From positions 32,466 through 96,465 of the forward strand of contig NZ_PNHL01000012.1 of the NCBI RefSeq assembly GCF_002871795.1: a stretch of DNA of 64,000 bases, in the 5' to 3' direction. The notes under the pieces are model-generated. The model was not told the origin of the DNA, did not search any database, and worked only from the letters and a program-made list of their open reading frames with translations. How positions within the stretch are numbered: position 1 is the first letter of the stretch; every line of letters begins with the position of its first letter. Source of the stretch: Brachybacterium sp. UMB0905 (lineage in GTDB: Bacteria; Actinomycetota; Actinomycetes; Actinomycetales; Dermabacteraceae). The translations under genes were made by a program, and so were the position numbers. Of the stretch, positions 53,092 to 63,935 are shown in pieces.

Positions 53092-54414
53092 ATGACGTCC
53101 TATCCACCGCCGCCATCGGCCCCCATCCAGGCCCCGTCCACGCAGCCCGCCGACCCCACCGTGTACAACGGCACCACCGTCCACGGGATCCTGGGGCAGA
53201 AGAGGATCCGCCACCCCTGGGAGCTGCCGATGCTCGCCGTCGGCATCGTGTTCACGGTCCTGGCGATGCTGGCGTGGCTGGTGTCCGCCGCGGTGGTGAT
53301 CTACGGCCTGGTCATCGGCGAGTACACCCCGGAGAGCATCTCCGCCCCCAGCGAGCAGCAGACCTTCACCACCTGGGCGGGCCTGCTGTGGAACTGGGCA
53401 TCCACCCCCGTGATGGGCTTCATCGTGCAGATCGTGTTCATCGTCGGCATCATGTGGATCGTCATCTTCATCGCCCGCGCCATGATGTACGCCAACTACC
53501 GGCTGCGCGGCGTGCGCATGAGCCCCACCCAGTTCCCCGAGGGCTACCGCATGGTGGCCGAAGCCGCCCAGTACTTCGGCATGCGCCGCATCCCCGACGC
53601 CTACGTCGTCACCGGCAACGGCGTCATCAACGCCTTCGCCTTCGGCCACGGGCTGCGCCGCATCGTCGTGGTCCACTCTGACCTGTTCGAGGTGGGCGGC
53701 AAGGTCCGCGACCCCGACGCTTTGCGCTTCGTGATCGCCCACGAGCTGGGGCATCACGCCGCCGGGCACGTCTCCTACTTCCGCATCCTGTTCAGCAACC
53801 TGCTGCACCAGGTGCCGATCATCGGCATGGCCTACTCCCGCGCGCAGGAGTACACCGCCGACAACTACGGCTACGCCTTCTGCCCCCAGGGTGCGATGGG
53901 CACCATCGGCGTGCTCGGCGCCGGGAAGTACCTCAACGCCGACGTCAACACCCATGAGGTCGCCGACCGCGCCCACACCGAGGGCGGGCTGTGGACGCAC
54001 CTGTCCGTGTGGTTCAGCGCGACGCATCCGCCGCTGACCTGGCGCGCCCACGCCCTGCGCGACCGCACCAAGCCCGGCTCGATGTGGATCCGCCCCGGCG
54101 GCAACATGTTCTCGGCGCCGCTCGTGCCCGGCGGCACGTTCTCCAAGAGCTACCCGACCCCCGCGGAAGCGCTGGCGATGCTCGATGCCGCCGACCGGGA
54201 GCGCCCCGCCTGGGCCACCGACCAGTTCGGCCGCTTCCCCGGCGTGGACTACACCGGCCTGCCGGCGATCCGCGACATGCAGGTGGCCGCGCCGCTGCAG
54301 CAGGACCGCACCAGCTACGTCATCCCGCCCGGCCCCTACCGCGACGACGCCCGCGGCCCGCTCACCCGCCAGGCCGGCAACCCCTTCGCGGAGGGAGGCG
54401 CCTCGCAGCAGTGA
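53092..54414 (+). CDS. M48-family zinc metalloprotease (HtpX/Ste24-like)
   Basis: 440 aa membrane protease. Two to three helices (about 48-78, 103-130) precede the catalytic HELGHHAAGH (HExxH), and RAQEYTADNYG supplies the third zinc ligand Glu. WFSATHPPLTWRAHAL, the downstream S-x-HP-x-x-x-R-x-x-x-L conserved in the family, is also present. It probably degrades misfolded membrane proteins. The N-terminus (30 residues) and C-terminus (110 residues) are Pro-rich and disordered. It stands alone between the dehydrogenase and an MFS gene. Confidence 0.9.
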   Translation: MTSYPPPPSAPIQAPSTQPADPTVYNGTTVHGILGQKRIRHPWELPMLAVGIVFTVLAMLAWLVSAAVVIYGLVIGEYTPESISAPSEQQTFTTWAGLLWNWASTPVMGFIVQIVFIVGIMWIVIFIARAMMYANYRLRGVRMSPTQFPEGYRMVAEAAQYFGMRRIPDAYVVTGNGVINAFAFGHGLRRIVVVHSDLFEVGGKVRDPDALRFVIAHELGHHAAGHVSYFRILFSNLLHQVPIIGMAYSRAQEYTADNYGYAFCPQGAMGTIGVLGAGKYLNADVNTHEVADRAHTEGGLWTHLSVWFSATHPPLTWRAHALRDRTKPGSMWIRPGGNMFSAPLVPGGTFSKSYPTPAEALAMLDAADRERPAWATDQFGRFPGVDYTGLPAIRDMQVAAPLQQDRTSYVIPPGPYRDDARGPLTRQAGNPFAEGGASQQ

Positions 54415-54568
54415 GGCGGCCGCGGCGGTGAGGCGGCCGCGGCGCCACGTGGGAGCCGCGCTGGGTCCCGTCGGCCCTGCCTCTATGCTCCGGGCGCGGG
54501 GCAGCCCCGGCTTGTCCTGTGGCTCACGCCGGGTGGCCGGACCGTCGAGCCGTGCGTACGGTGGCCGG

Positions 54569-55999
54569 GTGATCCCCGACCCCTCCTCCCCGTCCCCGCC
54601 GGTGCGGCGCAAACCCCTGCTGGGCGTACTGCTCGCGCCGCTGTTCGCCGCCCTCGTGGCTGTCAGCGTCATCAACGTGGCATTGGCCGCGATCGGGGAG
54701 GGCCTGGACGCGGATTCCGGGGACCTGCAGTGGGTGATCTCCGGGTACGCCCTCGCCTTCGGGATCCTGCTGGTGCCTGCGGGGCGGGCGGGCGATGCCA
54801 CCGGGCGACGGCGCATGTTCATCATCGGCGTGGGGGTGTTCACCCTCGGCTCGCTGCTGTCCGGCATCGCCCCGACCGTGGAGATCCTGAATCTCTCACG
54901 GATCCTGCAGGGCATCGGCTCCGGCCTGCTGAACCCCCAGACGGTCGCCCTGATCCAGCAGCATTTCCGCGGCCAGGACCGCGCGCGAGCCTTCGCGCTG
55001 CTGGCCACCACCGTCGCGGTCGCCACCGCCATCGGCCCCGTGCTGGGCGGCGGACTGATCCAGCTGCTGGGCCCCGAGCTGGGCTGGCGCTGGATGTTCC
55101 TCATGAACGTGCCGGTAGGGGTCGTGGCGATCATCGGCGCGTTCCGGTACATCCCCGATGACAAGCTGCGCAGCGGCCGCCTGCCGGACCTCGACCCCGT
55201 CGGCACCGTGCTGCTGAGCGCCGCGATCCTCGGGATCATGCTGCCGTTCCTCGAGCGCGGCGTGAGCCCGCTGGTGTGGCTGAGCTTCCCCGCCGGGCTC
55301 ATGGTGCTGGGCCTGTGGTGGGCGTGGGAGCAGCGCTACCGGCGCCGCGGGCGCGCCCCCATGGTGGACACCGGGATTTTCACCAACCGCGCCTTCCGCA
55401 ACGGCATCCTCATCATCTCCGTGTACTTCCTGGGCGCCACGAGCGTGTGGATCATCATCCCGCTGTTCCTGCAGATGCACCTACAGCACACGGCGTTCGA
55501 GGCGGCGCTGATCGGCCTGCCGTCCTCCGCCGCCGCGGCGATCAGCTCGCAGGTGGCCGGGCGGTACGTGCTCACGCTGGGGCGGCGCCTGGTGATCGTC
55601 GGCTTCGGGATCGCCTTCACCTCGATGCTGCTGACCGCGATCATGTCCGGCTTCGTGGAGAACGGGACGCTGTCCTTCTGGTGGCTGGCCGCTCCGCTGA
55701 CGCTCATGGGCCTCAGCCAGGGCATGACCATCTCCCCGAACCAGACCCTCACGCTGAACTCGATGGATCCGCGCTTCGGCGGCGTGGCCGGCGGGATCCT
55801 GCAGCTCGGGCAGCGGATCGGCGCCGCGATCGGCACCGCGATGATCCCCGGCATCCTGTTCTCCCTCACCGAGTCCGGCACGCCGTGGCTCGAGGCGTTC
55901 GTGATCGTGGTGAGCATCATCATGGGCCTGACGCTCGTGGCCATGGGCTTCAGCATCGCCGACCGCGCCCGCGAGAAGCAGGCGCCCGGGGCGCTGTAG
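54569..55999 (+). CDS. MFS drug transporter, DHA2 (EmrB/QacA) family
   Basis: 476 aa, about fourteen helices. It has the helix-2/3 motif A region GRAGDATGRRRMFIIGVGVF, the motif C-like AIGPVLGGGLI in helix 5, and RILQGIGSGLLNPQTVALI. A proton-driven efflux pump, substrate unknown. The GTG at 54569 is chosen as the start because upstream in-frame codons give Arg/Ser-rich sequence without a site; ATG 54485 would add 28 residues. Convergent with the HTTM pair. Confidence 0.85.
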   Translation: MIPDPSSPSPPVRRKPLLGVLLAPLFAALVAVSVINVALAAIGEGLDADSGDLQWVISGYALAFGILLVPAGRAGDATGRRRMFIIGVGVFTLGSLLSGIAPTVEILNLSRILQGIGSGLLNPQTVALIQQHFRGQDRARAFALLATTVAVATAIGPVLGGGLIQLLGPELGWRWMFLMNVPVGVVAIIGAFRYIPDDKLRSGRLPDLDPVGTVLLSAAILGIMLPFLERGVSPLVWLSFPAGLMVLGLWWAWEQRYRRRGRAPMVDTGIFTNRAFRNGILIISVYFLGATSVWIIIPLFLQMHLQHTAFEAALIGLPSSAAAAISSQVAGRYVLTLGRRLVIVGFGIAFTSMLLTAIMSGFVENGTLSFWWLAAPLTLMGLSQGMTISPNQTLTLNSMDPRFGGVAGGILQLGQRIGAAIGTAMIPGILFSLTESGTPWLEAFVIVVSIIMGLTLVAMGFSIADRAREKQAPGAL

Positions 56000-56055
56000 C
56001 AGGGGCGGACGCTGCGCTGCGGGGCGGACGCTGCGCTGCGGGCGGGCTGGCGCCC

Positions 56056-56916
56056 TCAGCCTCGTCGGCCCCTCCATCGCTCGAGCGGCAGGAACGCGGC
56101 CCAGCACACCACAGTGGGCAGGAAGTGGATGCCCAGCAGCACGAGTGTGCTCAGGTGGAACCCGATGTACAGCGCCACCGTGAGGTACAGCGCCTTCCCG
56201 CGCAGGAACAGCACCACCGGGGCGAGTGCCTCAAGGGCTAGCCCCGCCCACTGCGCTGGCACGAACAGCCACGGCGTGTGCTCCACCAGCCAGTGCGCCA
56301 CCGGGGTGCCGCGGCGGATCGACGCCCACGTGAGGATCGCGCTGTTGCCCCAGTTCGCGAGCGAGCCCGAGTACAGGATCTTCGGGATCACGGAGAACAC
56401 ATAGGTGCTGACCACGGCGATCTGGATGGCCCGCAGCGCCCAGCCGGCGGCCTCCGAGCCCCCGCCCGCCGCGCTTCCACCTGCCGTGTCCGCGCCGCCC
56501 GAGCCCGACCCCGTCGGCACCGTGGGCAGCACCGCGAGTGCGACCATGAGCGCCATGTGGTCGTGCGCCACGTACCCGTAGGAGTTCGAATACAGCAACC
56601 ACACCCAGAACGCGACCGCCACGACCGCGCCCACCAGGCGTTCCCGCCACCCCCAGATCACCAGGGCGCAGCCGATGAGGATCACCGCCAGCAGCGTCCA
56701 GGCGAGCGCCGGGGTCACCGGCGGCAGATGCAGCAGCCGCGTCAGCAGCAGCGGTTGGAAGAACCCGGGGCTCGTGGCGTGGGAGAGGACGTCGCGCGAG
56801 AAGGTCAGCACGTCCACGATGACGAACCCGTACAGCAGCACGCGCAGCATCCGCACCCGCTCGAGCGGCACCGCCGGGGCCAGGACGCTGCGCAGGGCGG
56901 TGCTCAGCGCTCCCAT
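56056..56916 (-). CDS. HTTM-domain (vitamin K-dependent carboxylase-like) membrane protein
   Basis: 286 aa with about seven helices. LPLERVRMLRVLLYGFVIVDV starts it. WVWLLYSNSYGYVAHDHMALMVALAVLP, YVFSVIPKILYSGSLANWGNSAI and FHLSTLVLLGIHFLPTVVCWAAFLP match the HTTM pattern, including the YxGHxxxL-like helix and the final HxxT/H pair. A Gly/Ala/Ser-rich loop (residues 152-175) is inserted. ATG 56916 overlaps the end of the upstream gene by 13 nt. Biochemical role unknown. Confidence 0.75.
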   Translation of the reverse strand: MGALSTALRSVLAPAVPLERVRMLRVLLYGFVIVDVLTFSRDVLSHATSPGFFQPLLLTRLLHLPPVTPALAWTLLAVILIGCALVIWGWRERLVGAVVAVAFWVWLLYSNSYGYVAHDHMALMVALAVLPTVPTGSGSGGADTAGGSAAGGGSEAAGWALRAIQIAVVSTYVFSVIPKILYSGSLANWGNSAILTWASIRRGTPVAHWLVEHTPWLFVPAQWAGLALEALAPVVLFLRGKALYLTVALYIGFHLSTLVLLGIHFLPTVVCWAAFLPLERWRGRRG

Positions 56917-57386
56917 TGCGTCACCTCGACCAGCTCTTCCTCGCCGTGCGCGGCCCCGTCTCGTAGCTGGGTGATGCGCTGGCACAGGATCAGCGCCTGC
57001 AGCGGCGCATCATCGGGGTGCCGACGGTCGTACTCCGCCGCGAGCGGTTCCAGCAGCGCAGGGTCTTCCTGGATTGCGGGAAGCTGATTCTCCACATCGG
57101 CCCGTTCGATGCCGACGCTGCGATGCCCGAAGCGGATGTCGATCACCGCGCCCTCCGCCGTGACGCCCTGCAGGCAGGTGTTGACCACCTGGCCGTTCGG
57201 GGGTGTGCCGCGGGAGAACTGGTCCAGCACGCCGAAGGGGAACAGGTCGTTGGAGCGGGTCAGCCCGCCGACGAGCAGCACCGCGAGGCAGGCGAACGTG
57301 ACCAGCGTTCGCCAGGCGAGCGACAGCGCCGAGAGGCGGGCCGGAGGGCGGGCGGTGGCGTGAGCCGAGGGGCGGCCGGCGAGCAT
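56904..57386 (-). CDS. Conserved-type small membrane protein, HTTM partner
   Basis: 160 aa. One strong N-terminal membrane helix (TLVTFACLAVLLVGGLT, about residues 30-47) and then an extracellular-type domain (FPFGVLDQFSRGTPPNGQVVNTCLQGVTAEGAVIDI) ending in a helical region with one more Cys (LQALILCQRITQL). The gene always precedes, in my reading, the HTTM gene with overlapping ends here, so the two likely act together. I do not recognise a named family. Confidence 0.55.
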   Translation of the reverse strand: MLAGRPSAHATARPPARLSALSLAWRTLVTFACLAVLLVGGLTRSNDLFPFGVLDQFSRGTPPNGQVVNTCLQGVTAEGAVIDIRFGHRSVGIERADVENQLPAIQEDPALLEPLAAEYDRRHPDDAPLQALILCQRITQLRDGAAHGEEELVEVTQWER

Positions 57387-57481
57387 CGGCCCAGTTTACT
57401 GAGCCCCGGGGCGTGAGGCGTGGGGCCGAGGGGGGCGCGAGGCGTGGGCAGGCGCGGGCCGTGGGCGGGCCCGCCCGTACT

Positions 57482-57546
57482 CGCACAAATGCGGGATCCG
57501 GTGGCATGGTCGCACCGCGTATGCCACGGAAGCTCACATTTGCGGG
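57482..57546. repeat. Imperfect palindrome, copy 1
   Basis: The left arm contains ACAAATGCGGGATCCGGTGGC and the right arm reads ATGCCACGG ... TCACATTTGCG. Both arms resemble the perfect palindrome at 59366-59426 with several substitutions. It lies 335 nt before the Rpf gene start. Confidence 0.7.
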
Positions 57547-57760
57547 CCTGGGCCGGGGCGCCGGGCGGTCCAGCCCGGCAGCCCGACGCCGCCTGCAACC
57601 CGACCCGCCGTCGGCACAGCCCCGCCCGCACCCCGGGCTGAGGCCCGCAGGCTTGTACTCCGTAATTCCCTCGATGTCATTTCGCCTCGCGGCCATTTCG
57701 GCAAAATCTTGATAAAGCCCGGGGTGGAATGCGGTATTCCCGCTGGCCCCTTCTGTCGCT

Positions 57761-59251
<1,491 letters not shown>

Positions 59252-59365
59252 CCGCGGGCCGACGGGGGCTTGACGCCGGTCACGCCCTGCGGCCGACGGG
59301 GGCTGGGCCGACGGGCCCACGCCCCGCACTCGCGGCCGCGCGTGCTCCCGCCCCAGCAGAGCCCG

Positions 59366-59426
59366 CGCAAATGTGGGATCCCGTGGCATGCGCGCCGCCA
59401 ACATGCCACGGGATCCCACATTTGCG
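59366..59426. repeat. Perfect 25-bp inverted repeat with 11-nt loop, copy 2
   Basis: Arms 59366-59390 and 59402-59426 are exact reverse complements, beginning CGCAAATGTGGGATCC. As RNA this would form a very stable hairpin between the Rpf gene and the convergent ABC operon and could act as a bidirectional terminator. It has no U-tract. The same unit occurs degenerately at 57482-57546, so it is a repeat family rather than a simple terminator. Confidence 0.85.
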
Positions 59427-59525
59427 TGCTTGGTCAGCTCAGGCGAGGTCAGCTCAGGCGCGCGTGTCGGGCCAGCTCAGCCGGCCGAGCCCTGCCCAGC
59501 CACCCCGGCCACCCCGCCCCGGCGC

Positions 59526-60503
59526 TCACCCCATCTTCTGGCGGCTCTTGCGCATCTGCCACAGGTAGTACGCGGCGATCACGGCCAGCAGCAGCGAGGC
59601 GTAGATCGCGAGCGCCGAGGCCTGCCCGTACTGCAGCTGCTCGAAGGCCAGTGAGCGGATCGCCAGGGGCATCGTGATCGCAGAGCCGGAGGGCCCGCCG
59701 CCGCCCGAGAGCAGGAACGGGATGTCGAAGTCGTAGGCCGTCCAGATGGTGCGGAAGAGCGAGCCGGCCAGCACCACCGGGATGATCGACGGCAGCGTCA
59801 CCGTGGTGAAGCGATGCCACCAGCTGCCGCCGTCGATCGACACCGCCTCATAGAGGTCATGCGGGATCGACTGCAGGCGGGCCAGCACGATGATGGTGAA
59901 GAACGGCGAGTACTTCCACACGTTCACCAGCACGATCGTGATCATGATCAGGTCCGGGTTGGACAGCCAGCCCAGCGGTTCGTCGATCACTCCCACGGTC
60001 TGCATCACGTAGTTCACCACGCCGGTGACGTCGTTGAACATGTACTGGAAGATCAGCGCTGCCACGATCGCGGGGACCATGTAGGGCACCAGCACGAGTG
60101 CGCGGGCCACGCGTCGGCCGCGCAGCGGGGCGTTCAGCAGCATCGCCACGATCACGCCGATCAGCACCTGCAGCACCATGTTCGAGGCGGTCCAGATGAC
60201 GCTGCGCCAGGTGGCGGCCAGCACGAACGGGTCGGTGATGGTGTCCTTGAAGTTCTGGAGCCCCACGAAGGTGCGTTCACCGGTGTACAGGTCCACGTAG
60301 GACAGCGAGTTCCACACCGCGATCACGAAGGGGTACACGGCGAAGAAGCCCACCAGCAGGAATGCTGGGATGACGAGCGCATAGGCAAGGGACTTGTCGC
60401 CCTTGAGGGCCTGGCGCATTCGAGAGCCCAGCGTGTGGGGCTTGCGCTGCGGGCCGGGGCCGCTGGTCGCGGCGGTGTGTGCGGCGGTATCTGCAGTGGT
60501 CAT
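59526..60503 (-). CDS. Sugar ABC transporter permease, MalF-like
   Basis: 325 aa, six helices: LVIPAFLLVGFFAVYPFVIAVWNSL opens it, and the cytoplasmic EAA loop is EAVSIDGGSWWHRFTTVTLPSIIPV, which contacts the ATPase. Part of a carbohydrate uptake-1 system with the MalG-like permease 3 nt upstream and the solute-binding protein before that. No ATPase gene lies in the operon; actinobacterial sugar importers commonly share a MsiK-type ATPase encoded elsewhere. Confidence 0.9.
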   Translation of the reverse strand: MTTADTAAHTAATSGPGPQRKPHTLGSRMRQALKGDKSLAYALVIPAFLLVGFFAVYPFVIAVWNSLSYVDLYTGERTFVGLQNFKDTITDPFVLAATWRSVIWTASNMVLQVLIGVIVAMLLNAPLRGRRVARALVLVPYMVPAIVAALIFQYMFNDVTGVVNYVMQTVGVIDEPLGWLSNPDLIMITIVLVNVWKYSPFFTIIVLARLQSIPHDLYEAVSIDGGSWWHRFTTVTLPSIIPVVLAGSLFRTIWTAYDFDIPFLLSGGGGPSGSAITMPLAIRSLAFEQLQYGQASALAIYASLLLAVIAAYYLWQMRKSRQKMG

Positions 60504-60506
60504 GGT

Positions 60507-61412
60507 TCAGCCCTTCACCGATCCGTCGGAAATTCCGGAGACCACCCAGCGCTGTGCGATGAAGAACAGCACCAGCACGGGCAGCACGATGACCACGGCG
60601 GCGCTCATCAGCAGCCCCCACGATGTGGTGCCCATGTGCCCCATCAGCAGGAACACAGCGGGGTTGGCGGTCAGCTTGGAGTTGGTCGTCATCAGAGATG
60701 AGACGAAGAGGTACTCGCTCCAGGTGGCGTTGAACGTGAAGATGCCGGTGGAGACGATTCCCGGGAGTGCTTGCGGCAGCACCACGCGCAGGAATGCCCC
60801 CAGGCGGGAGCAGCCGTCGATCATCGCGGCTTCCTCGACCTCCATGCCCACGCCCTCGAAGTAGGAGCGCAGCAGCCAGATGGTGAAGGGCAGAAAGATG
60901 CCCATGTACACGAGGGCCAGCGCCACCCGGTTGTCGCCCCAGCCGTTGGAGAACATGAACTGGGTGATGGGGATCAGCACCAGGATGGCGGGCACCAGAT
61001 AGGCCAGCAGCGACAGCACGCTCATGGCCCGGACGGCCGGCAGGTCGAAGCGGGTCATGGCGTAGGCCGCGGTGGTGCCCAGCACGAGCGCGCCCAGCGT
61101 GGCCCCGGTGGAGACGAAAGCGGAGTTCCACAGGTACTGCTGGAACTGGTAGAGCTCGAACAGGTCGCGGACATGCTCGAGCGTGAACTCGCGCGGGATC
61201 AGCTTGGGCGGGTAGGAGACGATCTCGCTGTTGGGGCGGACGCTGTTGATCAGCGCCCACAGCAGCGGGAAGGCGCTCACCAGCGCCACCCCGAACAGCA
61301 GCACGTACTGCACGCCGCGACCGGCGTAGCGAAGCAGGTGGTGGCGGGAACGTCTGCGCCGCGGGGGAGCACCGGACGCCGGGGCGGCGGTCTCCAGCTG
61401 TGCAGTGGTCAT
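60507..61412 (-). CDS. Sugar ABC transporter permease, MalG-like
   Basis: 301 aa, six helices (LLFGVALVSAFPLLWALINSV first), EAA loop EEAAMIDGCSRLGAFLRVVLPQALPG. Its basic N-terminus (RRRRSRHH) and length are typical of MalG-type subunits. It overlaps nothing but is only 3 nt from the next permease and 34 nt from the binding-protein gene, so it is one transcript. Confidence 0.9.
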   Translation of the reverse strand: MTTAQLETAAPASGAPPRRRRSRHHLLRYAGRGVQYVLLFGVALVSAFPLLWALINSVRPNSEIVSYPPKLIPREFTLEHVRDLFELYQFQQYLWNSAFVSTGATLGALVLGTTAAYAMTRFDLPAVRAMSVLSLLAYLVPAILVLIPITQFMFSNGWGDNRVALALVYMGIFLPFTIWLLRSYFEGVGMEVEEAAMIDGCSRLGAFLRVVLPQALPGIVSTGIFTFNATWSEYLFVSSLMTTNSKLTANPAVFLLMGHMGTTSWGLLMSAAVVIVLPVLVLFFIAQRWVVSGISDGSVKG

Positions 61413-61446
61413 GAGGGACCTCCGGGGTTCTCGGGGCGGGAGGGGG

Positions 61447-62922
61447 TCAGATGATCTCGGGTTCCCAGTCCGGGTTCTCGTCGTGGAAGGCGTCGGTGAC
61501 CTCGCGCATCGTCTCGCAGGCGGTGTTCCAGGCGGCCTCCGGCTCCTTGCCGTCGATGAGGATCTCCTGGAACATCACCCCGTCGATCGCGGGGGTGGGC
61601 CAGATCTTCTGCGCGAAGGGGTTGAGGTTGGTGTGCTTGCCCTGGAACTCGCCGTCCTCGACCACGCCCATGGCGGTCGAGGCGGTCATGGCCTGCGGCA
61701 CGCAGTCCATGAAGGTCTGGATCCAGTCGCCGTGGTCGGCCAGGTAGCCCTCGGTCGCCGAGGAGATCTCCTCCTCGAACTTTGCGCGCACGCTCTTGAG
61801 CGCGGGCAGCAGGTGCCCGGGGACGGTCTTGGCGAATTCGACGGCCTCGTCTCCCGTGGTCAACAGCTTGAGGAACTCCTTGGCGAGTTCCGGTTCGGCG
61901 GTGCCGGAGTACAGGCCGTACTGCTGGCCGGAGCCGAAGTGCAGCTCCCCGGTCATGTAGTCCCCGGCGGGGATGCGCATGACGCCGGAGACCTCGGCGA
62001 TGTCCGGGTAGTCGTTGTACAGGTTCACGCCCAGACGCCCGGGGAAGGTCGCGAAGGCCGCCTGACCAGCGGCGTAGACCGTGACGATGTCGCCGAAGGC
62101 CGCGTTGTACAGCGACTCCGGGGCGTTGCGCATGACGGCCACGAAGCGCTCCACGGCGGTGAGCACGCCGGGCTGGTCGAAGGTCAGCTGGCCCTGGGCG
62201 TCGAAGTAGTCGTTGCCGGACTGGTACAGGTACGGGGCGAAGAATTGCAGGGGCAGCTGCGCGGTGGAGCCCACCGCCATCGCGATGCCGTTGACGCCGT
62301 CCTTGCCGTGCAGCTCCTCGATCGCGCCGAGGTAGTCGTCGAAGGTGGTCGGTTCGGCGATCGCGGCGGCCTCCAGCAGGTCCTTGCGGTAGTAGACCAG
62401 CGAGGAGTTGTTCTGCAGCGGCATGCCGTAGTCATGACCGTCCACGCGGATGCGGGTGGCAGGCATGAAGTCGTCCTCACCGATTTCCGTGATCATGTCG
62501 TCGAGCTCGGCCAGGTGACCGGCTGCGGCGAAGTCTCTGAAGCTGGAGACCGATGGGGAGAAGATGCCCACGTCCACGCCGTTCTGGAAGGCCGTGGACA
62601 GGTACTGGGCCTGGTTGGAGTCGGAGTAGACGGTCACCTCAACCTTCGTCTCCGGATGCTCCTGGGTGAAGTTGTCGATGGCCATGTTGTAGAAGGCGAG
62701 GGTGGCCGGGTCGTTCTCCACCGTGTAGAGCGGGATCGTGCCTCCGGCCACGCCGCCCGGGCCCTGCGGGCCGCCCCCGCAGCCCGCGAGCAGGGCGGTG
62801 CCGGACAGCGCCCCGGCGGCGGACAGGAATCCGCGGCGGTCGATGTCGCCCAGGCGGAGCTTGTGCTTCAGGGAGTCCAGGGTGTGGAGCTCCTGCTCGA
62901 TGTGACGCTGCTGCGTGGTCAT
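61447..62922 (-). CDS. Extracellular sugar-binding lipoprotein, Tat-type leader
   Basis: 491 aa. The twin-arginine leader RRGFLSAAGALSGTALLAGCGGG ends in a lipobox (LLAGC), so the protein is exported folded and anchored by lipid at the cysteine (about residue 48). The first 27 residues precede the RR pair, a long n-region. The rest is a family 1 solute-binding fold (TKVEVTVYSDSNQAQYLSTAFQNGVDVGIFSPS, GIAMAVGSTAQLPLQFF). The substrate is unknown. First gene of the three-gene importer operon, with GAGG before the start. Confidence 0.88.
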   Translation of the reverse strand: MTTQQRHIEQELHTLDSLKHKLRLGDIDRRGFLSAAGALSGTALLAGCGGGPQGPGGVAGGTIPLYTVENDPATLAFYNMAIDNFTQEHPETKVEVTVYSDSNQAQYLSTAFQNGVDVGIFSPSVSSFRDFAAAGHLAELDDMITEIGEDDFMPATRIRVDGHDYGMPLQNNSSLVYYRKDLLEAAAIAEPTTFDDYLGAIEELHGKDGVNGIAMAVGSTAQLPLQFFAPYLYQSGNDYFDAQGQLTFDQPGVLTAVERFVAVMRNAPESLYNAAFGDIVTVYAAGQAAFATFPGRLGVNLYNDYPDIAEVSGVMRIPAGDYMTGELHFGSGQQYGLYSGTAEPELAKEFLKLLTTGDEAVEFAKTVPGHLLPALKSVRAKFEEEISSATEGYLADHGDWIQTFMDCVPQAMTASTAMGVVEDGEFQGKHTNLNPFAQKIWPTPAIDGVMFQEILIDGKEPEAAWNTACETMREVTDAFHDENPDWEPEII

Positions 62923-62995
62923 GGTGACCTCCTCGTCGAGGACAGGGGGTGGGTGGGGCGGTGGTGCGGATCGTGCAGTGGGCGGGTGCCGGAGA

Positions 62996-63933
62996 TCAGC
63001 CGCCGGCGGGGACCGGCTGCGCGGCGGCGGTCTGCTCCACGTGCCGCAGGAAGAGCTCTAGGCCCTGCTCGTCGGCGACGAGGTCGAGGTCCGGGGCGAG
63101 GATGCGCAGGACCTCCAGGACATGGTCGATGGCCGGGGTGGGCACCCCGAGCCGGCGTCCCAGGGCGGACCACTGGGCCACACCGTGGGGGATGTCGTCG
63201 GTCAGATACCGGTAGTCCAAGGTGCCGGGGCCGGGGACGGACTCGAAACCCGGGTAGCTCTGCAGGCACTGGGCGAGCGTCTCGCCCTCCATGCCGTCGT
63301 GGTGGTAGAAGCCGTGCAGCCAGTCGCGGCCGCGGCGGTCATCGGCCCCCACCGCACGGCAGACCGCACGGCGCTCGATATCGACCGCTTCGAGCAGCTC
63401 ATTCAGCGCAGGGCTGACGCCTTCGCGGTAGAGGCGGAAGGGGTGGGCGCCGTCCACCCGGACCGCGTTCAGCAGCGTGATGGGCGGGTGGATGAGGTGG
63501 TTGGTGTTGGCCATCGAGGTGGTGACCAGGTCCGACGGGACCAGCGTGGGCAGGTGGCGGGCGAACACCGCGTGCAGCTCCGCGGTGCGCTGTGCCTGCG
63601 CAGTGGCGATCGGCAGGTTCTGCTTGATGCCGCGCAGGACGAACAGATCGCCCTGTGCGAATCCGGCGGCGGGAAAGCCGGTGGCCTCGGCGGCCTGCAC
63701 GCTGGGCTCGAGCTCGGCCAGACGCAGCGCACCGGCGAGCCCGCCCGGGGCCAGCAGCACGGGGCGGCCGCGCAGCAGCTCGCGGTGTTCGGCGACCAGC
63801 CGGGGGAGGACGCGGGATTCGGCGACGATTACGCAGGCGGCGATCTCGCGCGCGGCGAGCGCGGTGATCTGCGAGGTGAGCGTGATGGGGATCTGGCGCC
63901 CGTCGAGCTCCGCGCGGCTGGGCTTACCCTTCT
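62996..63933 (-). pseudogene. Opine-dehydrogenase-like protein, N-terminus lost at a mobile-element end
   Basis: Reads leftward to the stop at 62996. The middle and C-terminal parts (ELLRGRPVLLAPGGLAGALRLAEL, ANTNHLIHPPITLLNAVRVD, FRLYREGVSPALNELLEAVDIERRAV, TLDYRYLTDDIPHGVAQWSALGRRLG) match the NAD/NADP octopine/nopaline dehydrogenase family. Good similarity-like sequence begins at about ITALAAREIAACVIV (63870) and SRAELDGRQIP (63920). The N-terminal NAD-binding glycine loop and start codon are absent, and the sequence beyond 63935 looks like the end of an insertion sequence. The truncated gene lies just upstream of the ABC importer and may have encoded its metabolic partner. Confidence 0.7.
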
Positions 63934-63935
63934 GT

